Assembly: GCA_009193035.1 (NCBI GenBank)
Contig: SWDT01000070.1
Span: 186,001 to 250,000, forward strand
Direction: 5' to 3'
Source: Halicephalobus mephisto
Taxonomy: Eukaryota > Nematoda > Chromadorea > Rhabditida > Panagrolaimidae
Length of the DNA: 64,000 nt
Part shown: in pieces, positions 56,542 through 64,000 of the stretch
Layout of the letters: every line of letters begins with the position of its first letter
Numbering within the stretch: position 1 is the first letter of the stretch
The notes under the pieces: generated by a model
Databases searched by the model: none
What the model saw: the letters and a program-made list of their open reading frames with translations, nothing else
Told to the model about the DNA's origin: nothing
Translations under genes and position numbers: made by a program

Positions 56542-58489
56542 GTTGTTTTCGGTTTTGTCCTCGGAGCATTTTTGTTTCCTTCGTTCTTTTTGTCAGCTTC
56601 AATTCTCTTTTTTTCCCGTTTTCATATATCAATTTCAAAGTTTATCATGAAAGCAATTCGGATGTGTTCAAAATTTAGGGTGAATTTCACCGTTGAGACC
56701 GGGTAGTTTATCTTCGAAGTACTTTGAATTCAACATTTTAGGATTTTAATTTTTTTCTGTTTTCATATATCAATTTCAAAGTTTATCATGAAAGCAATTT
56801 GGATGTGTTCAAAATTTAGGGTGAATTTCTCAGTTGAGACCGGGTGGTTTTTGAAGTTCTTTTTGGAAGTACTCTGAATTCAACATTTTAGGATTTTAAT
56901 TTCTCTTTTTCCTCTAATTATATGAGTTCCAACATTCATAATAAGAAAAACTTCAAAAGTAAAATAATTTAAAATGAACTTTCCGGTCGAGACCAGATGA
57001 ATTCGAAGTTAATTTTCGAAATGCTCTTGTTTCATTTTCTGGAATTTTAATTACTTTTTACTTGATTTTTATCTATAAATTCCAAAATTCATAGTAAGAA
57101 AAACTTGAATTTTTCAAAAATAAAATAATTTAAAACGAACTTTCCGGTCGACACAAGGCAATTTTTAGGTTTTTTTCGAAGAACTTGTTTCATTTTTTAA
57201 ATTTTTAAATTTTAAATTTTAAATATTTTTAAAATTTTTTAAATTTTAAATTTTTAATTATTTTTTAAATTTAATTTTTATTTAAATTCAAATATTTATA
57301 GTAGAATAAATTTAAATACTTCGGAAATAAAATAATTTAAAATGAATTTTCGCGTTTTAAACAAGTTTTCGAATTTAAACTTTTTTTTATTTTTTTAAAA
57401 ATTTTAATATATTAAAAACTGAAAAAATCAAGTCCTGAAAGAATGTAATAATTCAAAACAAATTTTCCAAATGAAACCAAAGTTAATTTTGGACTTTTTT
57501 CAGCTTTATCTTTAAAGTATTTTTATCGTTTTTGAAAGCTTTAATTCTTTCTTTTTTCCGTTTTTTATATCACTTTCGACCAATACTATAAAAAAATAAA
57601 AATCTATCCGGAAACGTGCAAATAATAAAGTAATTCAAAAAACTTAAATTTTTAAAATAATTTTAAATTTTTAAAATTTAATTTTTTTAATCAATTTTAA
57701 ATTTTTGAAATTTAATTTTTTAAACAATTTTAAATTTTCGAAATTTAATTTTTTAAATAATTTTAAATTTTCGAAATTTAATTTTTTAAACAATTTTAGT
57801 TTTAATTTTTAAAAATATTTGAAATTTAAAAAAATTTGTTTTTTTATTTTTAGTTTTTTGAATCCAAAAAATACTTAAAAATGCAATTCAAGTAGAGCAA
57901 AATTTCACTTTTTGATGCGCAAGCCCTCCGGCGATTTTTTGTTCTTTGGTAAATGACGCCAGTGGAGGATTGTAAGTGTTCTCAGGCAAGGCAGAATGAG
58001 GTTTATCATCAAAAGATTAACGTCCCAGGACGACAAGCAGGGAAATTGGAGGATTTTGGACTTTGGGGATGTAGAAACGAAATTGAGATTTTTTAAAATT
58101 TCTATTTTTTAATAAAAAAACTAAAGATTCTAAAAAAAATTAAATTTTTCTAAAAATAAATTTGAAATTTATATTTTTTTAATAAAAAAATTCAAGATTC
58201 TAAAAAATGACTTTTCTAAGAATAAATTTAAAAATTTCTATTTTTTAATAAAAAGAGAATAAAAAATAAAAACCAAAGATTCTAAAAAAATTCCATTTTT
58301 CTAAAAATAAATTTGAAAATTGAAATTAAAACTAAAAATCTCTATTTTTAAATAAAAATAAAACTTTAAAAATTGAGTTAAAAAGTTTTTTATATTTTTT
58401 TAAATTTAAATTTAAATTTTTAAATTTTAAATTTCTTTATTTTTAAAATGTTAAATTTTTTTGAATTTTAATTTTAAATTTTTTAAATT
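56542..58489. other. Long AT-rich intron or intergenic region
   Basis: Contains a direct repeat of about 145 bp spacing (TTTTCATATATCAATTTCAA with AAAGTTTATCATGAAAGCAA at about 56620 and 56760) and diverged further copies. A GC-richer patch at 57910-58080 has an ATG frame (57953, MTPVEDCKCSQARQNEVYHQ and onward) and also a GTAAGT donor and a TTCTCAG acceptor within it; coding status unresolved. Confidence 0.4.
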
Positions 58490-58497
58490 TTAGGTTT

Positions 58498-60342
58498 ATG
58501 ATTAAGAATTTCTTAAATTTCTCGAGAACTTTGAAGAATTACGGTAACTGCGGAGCGAAGAACTTGAGGATAGGATTGGGATACGATTTTTCGACTTTGA
58601 AAAATCCGAAAATGAAGTACTTGAATCAAGAAGAAGCGATCAAAATCGACCAAGAACTCTTCAACGATTACGGTTTCTCGGTGGATCAGTTGATGGAATT
58701 GGCCGGTTTGAGTTGTGCTCATGCCATCTACAGTAGTTACCCCAAGGGCAGGATCCTCGTGATCGCCGGTCCTGGGAACAACGGAGGCGACGGACTCGTT
58801 TGTGCCAGACATCTGAAGTTATTCGTGAGTTTATTTCGTTTAAAAAACAATAATTATAAAATACTTAAAAATTTTCCAAATTCTCGCTCAAAAAATGTTT
58901 AAAAAACGACAAATCGGGCAATTCGTCACGGAAATGGACTTTTTTGAACAATTCTAGCAGATTTCAGAAATTCGTTTCGAGACAATTTTGCGAAAATTTA
59001 TTTTTAATTTTTTTTGTTAAATTTGTTGGGTCGTGGATAGGGGTTTCTGGTCCATGTAGAGATGAGGAAAAGTACAAAATTTACTTATTGAGCCAGAAGC
59101 ACGCGATACAAAACAACTCTGATAAATATCGCGCAATCCACTTAATTTCCCGTCAGTGTACAACCGTAAATTTCTCCTTGAACCTCAGGGTATTTCTCTT
59201 CGGGACCATCGTTGTGAAGAGTTATTTGCAAATAGATAGGTGTACGGTTTAACAGATTTATGGAGCTTAAGATGCGGGATACAACACAATTTGGACAACT
59301 ATTTTGCAACAGTTTTAATTTCCCACCAGTGTACAACCGTAAATCCCTCCCTGGGCCTCAGGTTATTTCCCTTCAGGACCATCGTTGTGAAGAGTTATTC
59401 ACAAATAGATAGGTGTACGGTTTAACAGATTTGTGGAGCCTAAGGCGTAAGATAGAACACAATTTGAACAACTATTTTTCAACAGTTTTAATTTCCCGTC
59501 AGTGTACAACCGTAAATCCCTCCCTGGGCCTCTGGTTATTTCCCTTCGGGACCATCGTTATATAGATTTGCGTTCAAATGGATAGATGGACGATCCAATA
59601 AAATTAAATTTGAGTTTTAAAATGATTATGGTTTTTAGGGTTACTGTCCGGAGATCCTTTATCCCAAACGGTCGAAAAACGACTTGATGCAGAGATTGGT
59701 GAAACAGACGACTCTCATGGACATCCCCTACTTGGACGTCATGCCTTCTGATCTCCAGAAGTACTCCCTCGTCGTGGATGCCATTTTTGGATTTTCGTTC
59801 AAACCGCCGATCCGAGAACCGTTCGATTCGATCATCAAAGTTCTCATAGAAAATAATTCCGTTCCGATTTTTTCGATCGACATTCCTTCAGGTCAGTTTT
59901 GTCGCTTTTGTGATAATTCCCATTTCCCTACGGTAAGGTCAAAATCCTAAATCTCTTCCGAAAAAATTGTTTTCGAACAAAAAATTTCGGTAATCCAATA
60001 ATTTGAGTCCGATAATCCATGTTGACCTTTACCGTATTTTTGTTGAAATATAAAAATGTAAATTTGATCGTTTTTAAAAATGACAAATGTGGACAGATTT
60101 CTTTGTTTTGGATATGTTTGATTTTTCGGATTTCAGGCTGGGACGTCGAGGAAGGACCCCCCGGTGAGGACTCTATCCGGCCGGATTCGCTGATTTCCTT
60201 GACGGCCCCGAAGTTGTGTTCGAAAAAATTCAACGGAAAAATCCACTTTTTGGGAGGCAGATTCGTTCCTGAATCCTTGAAGTTGAAGTACAATTTGGAC
60301 GTTCCAGAATATCCCGAAGCCGATACTTTTCTGAAATTGTAA
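58498..60342 (+). CDS. naxe: NAD(P)H-hydrate epimerase (NAXE), three exons, 261 aa
   Basis: Epimerises the R and S forms of damaged NAD(P)HX so that the dehydratase can repair them; usually mitochondrial and cytosolic. Exons 58498-58824, 59639-59891 and 60137-60342; phases consistent. The N-terminus [16 protein letters not shown] is a good mitochondrial presequence, which supports the ATG at 58498. The YjeF_N domain is complete: [33 protein letters not shown], the nucleotide loop [42 protein letters not shown] and LISLTAPK, with FLGGRFVP near the C-terminus. Length fits the family (human 288 with presequence). The first intron of this CDS carries a 172-bp tandem repeat. In C. elegans, from memory, a NAXE homologue also lies near gsk-3, suggesting conserved synteny. 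Confidence 0.95.
59080..59600. repeat. 172-174-bp tandem repeat, three copies
   Basis: GTGTACAACCGTAAAT anchors at 59156, 59330 and 59502. Each unit includes GGACCATCGTTGTGAAGAGT and AATAGATAGGTGTACGG. In an intron of NAXE; GC content is higher than the flanks. Confidence 0.85.
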
Positions 60343-60773
60343 AATGCAAATGTGTTCACTACCGTAATCTGGGGCTGAGAACTTGTTCGTTAAAGATTTA
60401 TGAATTTTTTGAATCACATTATTGAAATAAAAAATACTAAAATTTTATATTTTTTTAAATTTCACATTTCAGAAGGACTGTAGAATTATCTAAAAAATTT
60501 CAGAATTTAAAATTTTAAAAATTCAAAAAATTAAAATTTTTAAATTTAAAAAAATTGAAATTTTTTAATTTAAAAAAGATTTTAAAAAATTGAAAAAGTA
60601 AAAATTCTTTAATTCTAAAAATAATTGAAAAAGTTAAAATTCTTTAATTTTAAGAAAATTTAAATTTTAAAATTTTTAAAGTTTTTAAATTTTTAAAGTT
60701 TTTTAAAATTTTCATTGAATTTTGACTTTGGTAAGAAAAATATTAAACTTTAAATAATTGTGTAAATATTTAC

Positions 60774-60952
60774 TCTAATCTGAAATCGGAATCCAATGAG
60801 GGAAGCCGGATCCGCCTCCCGCACAAGGCTGGACCGTTTCTGCCACGGACCGTCGGACGATCCAGAAACAGCTTGATTTTTGTCTCCTCCTTCTTGGGCC
60901 TTATTGGGATCAGTTTTGCCATCTGGTCGACAGTATTTTTCAAGTTTTTTAT
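60774..60952 (-). CDS. Candidate exon or conserved element upstream of the bHLH gene
   Basis: On the minus strand TTAGACAG precedes and GTAAAT follows a fully open 179-base stretch (reading KKLEKYCRPDGKTDPNKAQE.. to ..SLVREADPASLIGFRFQIR). The segment is much less AT-rich than the flanks. However, another minus frame and one plus-strand frame are also open, and an exon here would have to come from a gene overlapping the bHLH locus. It may simply be the 5' UTR or promoter of the bHLH gene. Confidence 0.25.
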
Positions 60953-61000
60953 CTGTCTAAATTTCGACGAATATCCTGCTTCTTAAAGGATACTGTAGAA

Positions 61001-62314
61001 ATGAGCAGTGGAGATTCAGATTCCACCACGAGACAGACCGGCAAGAGGGCCGGAAGCAGCGATTCCGACGAATCTTGTATTTCAAAAAAATCTGTAATTT
61101 TTTATTTTTAAATTTTTATTTTTAAATTTTTTTATTTTTTATTTTTTTTTGTGAATTTTAATTTTCAGAGATTGAACGTTTTTGAAGACGCAGAATTGGA
61201 ACCTTACGTCAGAAGAAGAAAAGCAGAAAGTGATAAAACCAAATTGAGGATGATGAAGCTCGATCCGGAAGAACAAGACCGCCTCAGGCAGTGCATCAAC
61301 TCTCGAGAAAGAAAGCGGATGCACAATCTGAATTCAGCTCTGGACAAATTAAGAACTACTTTACCGCATTCCAAAGCCCCAAATGCCAGGAAATTGAGCA
61401 AAATAAACACTATCATCTCTGCAGCTGAATGGTGGGTTTTAATCGGCATACTGTAGAAGTCAGAAATTATTTTTTTGGAATAATCTCGACACGAATTTAA
61501 AAAAATTTTTAAATCAAGATATTCTTCGAAATTAGAGATACTGTAGAAATCAAAAATTATTTTTTTTGGAATAACCTCGACACGAATTTAAAAAAATTTT
61601 TAAATCAAGATATTCTTCGAAATTAGAGATACTGTAGAAGTCAAAAATTATTTTTTTTGAAATAATTTCGACACGAATTTTTAAAAATTTTTAAATTAAG
61701 ATATTTTTCGAAATACAGATACTGTAGAAATCAGAAATCAATTTTTTTTGAATAATTTCGACACGAATTTCTAAAATTCTTAATTTTAAATATTTTTCGA
61801 AATTATATTATTGTGAAAATCATGAATAATTATTTTCTAAAAAATTATCTTAATGCATTTTTTAAAATTTTTATTTTTAATAAAAATCAGAAAATTTTTA
61901 TTTTAATTTCTTTATTTTAATTTTTTTAGGATTTCACAATTGACGACCGAGAACTCCTCTTTACGGTCCCAGATCGGGGACCTCGGGGGTCAGGTCCCGC
62001 CCCCGTTGAAGCTGAACCCTATCAAGCAAGAACTCTCTTCCCCTGCCCCCTCGTCCCCTGCTGACAGCAAATCCACCCAATCGACCCCTCGGAGTTCCCT
62101 ACCCCTGCCCCCGGATCCAGCCCCCCAACTACCCCCAGCAGCCCTGATGGCCATGTTTCCTCAATTCCTCCAGCAACAAGCTTCCCTCGCTGGATTCGCG
62201 GCTTTCCTTCCCCCCAGATTCCCCGGCCCCAACCACATCTGCATGAAGAAGCTCCAAAACGGTTGGTGTCATTGTATTTCCTGTGTACTGAACAAAAACA
62301 ATACTGTAGTTTGA
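61001..62314 (+). CDS. Olig-like bHLH transcription factor (246 aa, three exons)
   Basis: Exons 61001-61093, 61169-61431 and 61930-62314, phases consistent. Class A (atonal superfamily) DNA-binding factor acting as a heterodimer with an E/Daughterless protein on E-boxes. The bHLH runs about residues 70-122: basic region INSRERKRMHNLN, helix 1 ALDKLRTTLP, loop SKAPNARKLSKINT, and helix 2 IISAAEWISQL split by the second intron. The INSRERKRMH and RKLSKI elements match Olig/beta3-type factors (C. elegans hlh-16/hlh-17 group) best. The N-terminus is Ser/Asp-rich. The C-terminal half is Pro/Ser/Gln-rich with QFLQQQASLAGFAAFLPPRF, a likely activation or repression region. The final residues (NGWCHCISCVLNKN) look non-conserved, and a donor-like GGTTGG near 62262 could lead to a different ending. 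Confidence 0.9.
61440..61800. repeat. 90-bp tandem repeat, four copies
   Basis: TACTGTAGAA anchors at 61449, 61539, 61630 and 61720. Each unit also contains CTCGACACGAATTT and AAGATATTCTTCGAAATTAG. Located in the second intron of the bHLH gene. Confidence 0.9.
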
Positions 62315-64000
62315 GTGGATTTCCGAAGGGGTCTGGTCCTGAAGAGAAAGTTCCAAAGTTACTGTCACAAGTGGAATTTGTGGATTACTGGTTATCTGAG
62401 TAGTTATTCTATGACAAAATGTAAAATAAAATTTCTGGTTACAGTAAAAGTGAAAATTTTAAATACTGTAAAAATCGAAACTTCCATTACAGTAAAATTG
62501 TAATTTTTTAATTACGGTAGAAATTGCCTTTAATTACGATGAAAATTATGTTCTTAGTTACAGTAAGAAATAAAATTTTTAACTGTAAATTTAAAAAACT
62601 TTGATTGTTGAAGAAATTTGATTTTTGATTACGGTAAAAATAAATTTTTAAATTTTGAATAAAAATAAAGTTTTAAAATTTAAATAAAAACAAAAATTTT
62701 AGATATATGTGAAAAAATAAAAATTTAAAATTTAAATAAAAGTAAAAATTTTTGAGCATATGTAAAAAAATAAATTTTTAAATTTTAAATAAAAATAAAA
62801 TTTTTAAATACATGTGAAAAAATAAAATTTTAAATAAAAAATAGGTTTTTAAATTTTGAATAAAAAATAGATTTTTGAATTTTGAATAAAAAATAAATTT
62901 ATAAATATATGTGAAAAAATAAAATTTTAAATAAAAAAATAAATTTTTAAATTTAAATAAAAATTGAATTTTTGAATGTAAAATTACTAATTTTGTGGAT
63001 TACTGTATTTCTGGATTTTATACAAATTTGACTTGTTTTTAGTTTTGTTTGTTTTCGGTAATCCTTCCAAGTGTTAAACGAACAGACGATCACCTTCGAA
63101 TTACGGTCATTCTGAATTTACCTCAGAAATAAAATTATGCAACAGTTTCCGATTCGTTGATTATCCGAGTAATCCAAACCACCAGCTTGTTTGTTTTTGG
63201 ACCTGGAAAGCTCTTAAAAAAACTAATCTGGTCGGGTTATTGTGTCGATTGTTCGCACCTTGCCAGCCCGTGGATCCTCTTGAATGGATTACGATCTCCC
63301 TTGCGCAATCCAAATGGATTCAAAAATGACTTATTCATGGACTCGATCTTGTCCGAAAAACTTGGGATTTATTTTTTTGGGTTAATTCTAGTCTTCTGAA
63401 AAATCAAAAACAGTTGGATTGGCACGTTCAGACTTGATTGGATTAAAGGATTAAAATCTCAATTTTTAAAGAATCAAACTTTCGTAAAATATTCTGAAGT
63501 TACTTTGCAATTTTTGGAAGATTCTGGAATTGTCGGGAATTTCTTTCAAGTTCATAAAAAATTTCAGAATTTTAAAAAATTGTTTAAATTTTTCAAAATT
63601 CTGTAAACTTTAAAATTTTTCAGAAAAATTCAGAATTTTAAAAAATTGTTTAAATTTTTCGAAAATCTGTAAACTTAAAATTTTTCAGAAAATTTCAGAA
63701 TTTTAAAAAATTATTGATTTTTAATAAACAAATAAGATTCTAAAATTTTTCAAAATTTTATAAATTTTTAAATTTTTCAAAAGATTCCAGAATCTTAAAA
63801 AAATTAAATTTTTCAAAAATCTAAAATCTTCAAGAAATCCCAAATAAAATTCTAAAATTTTTCAAAATACTCTAAAATTTTAAAAAATTGTTGATTTTTA
63901 ATAATTTTTTTAAATTTTAATATTTTTCAAAAATAATTTTTAATTATCGGCTGTCAAAGTGAAAATTGATCTTTCGGTCGGTTTCGAATTTGACCAGCTT
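62315..64000. other. 3' flank of bHLH gene, no confident gene
   Basis: Contains a run of TACAGTA / TACTGTA / TACGGTA words at about 62440-62640, then A/T-rich repeats to 63000, a unique GC-richer patch at 63060-63420 with no coding call, and further A/T repeats. The last 60 bases are less AT-rich again and could begin a new feature beyond the window. Confidence 0.4.

Noticed and set aside
1..64000. tRNA, rRNA, CRISPR and bacterial operon signals
   Set aside because: I scanned for cloverleaf B-box words and regularly spaced direct repeats with unique spacers. The tandem arrays found are contiguous satellites, not CRISPR, and no tRNA-like structure was convincing.

Overview
The window reads as chromosomal DNA of a free-living rhabditid nematode, probably Caenorhabditis or a close relative. 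The reasons are short introns of 41-49 nt beside long AT-rich ones, acceptors of the form TTTTCAG/TTTTTAG, AT-rich intergenic DNA, very abundant TACNGTA words (TACTGTA, TACAGTA, TACGGTA, TACCGTA), scattered GGTCCTGACGCGAAA-like words, and intact genes whose best-recognised relatives are worm or metazoan housekeeping and developmental genes. There are no bacterial-type operons, CRISPR arrays or recognisable tRNA genes. Exon boundaries below were worked out by hand from GT..AG sites, phase and protein family conservation.

Region 1 (about 1-20.5 kb) is an accessory-looking array. Four diverged members of one unnamed protein family lie on the + strand (2942-3985, 11025-12060, 13614-14707, 18854-19864). 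Between them sit a CYP3-clan-like cytochrome P450 (5460-7586, first exon not found) and a decayed pogo/Tigger-type DDE transposase (8198-9113). Members 1 and 4 are intronless; members 2 and 3 share an intron. The last member is bracketed by 151-bp inverted repeats, and a third copy of that repeat lies at 32.8 kb.

Region 2 (20.8-31.7 kb, - strand) holds a five-exon secreted protein with one LDL-receptor class A domain. Immediately 5' of it on the same strand is the ten-exon Arf-GEF of the BIG/AGEF-1 type, which activates Arf at the trans-Golgi. The two are close enough to be co-transcribed.

Region 3 (31.7-42.9 kb) is mostly repeat-rich non-coding DNA: a possible LTR remnant, a 32-bp minisatellite and several tandem repeats. 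It contains one three-exon type I membrane protein (33895-35582, - strand) and a possible two-exon micro-gene (39457-40200).

Region 4 (42.9-50.9 kb) has a five-exon gene for a Rel-homology transcription factor whose DNA-binding loop and overall sequence match NFAT, and NFAT5/TonEBP in particular (42932-45289, +). NFAT is, as far as I know, usually described as absent from C. elegans, so this is the most surprising gene here. It converges with an eight-exon NRAMP/SMF metal transporter (45814-50657, -). The last exon of an unknown gene ends only 82 nt upstream of the NRAMP start.

Region 5 (51-64 kb) has a repeat-rich 3 kb, then gsk-3 (54335-55822, -), a divergently placed orphan first exon (56432-56541, +), the NAD(P)HX epimerase NAXE (58498-60342, +) and an Olig-like bHLH factor (61001-62314, +). 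The conserved genes cover trafficking, Wnt/insulin kinase signalling, metal uptake, metabolite repair and neural-type transcription factors; they do not form one pathway.
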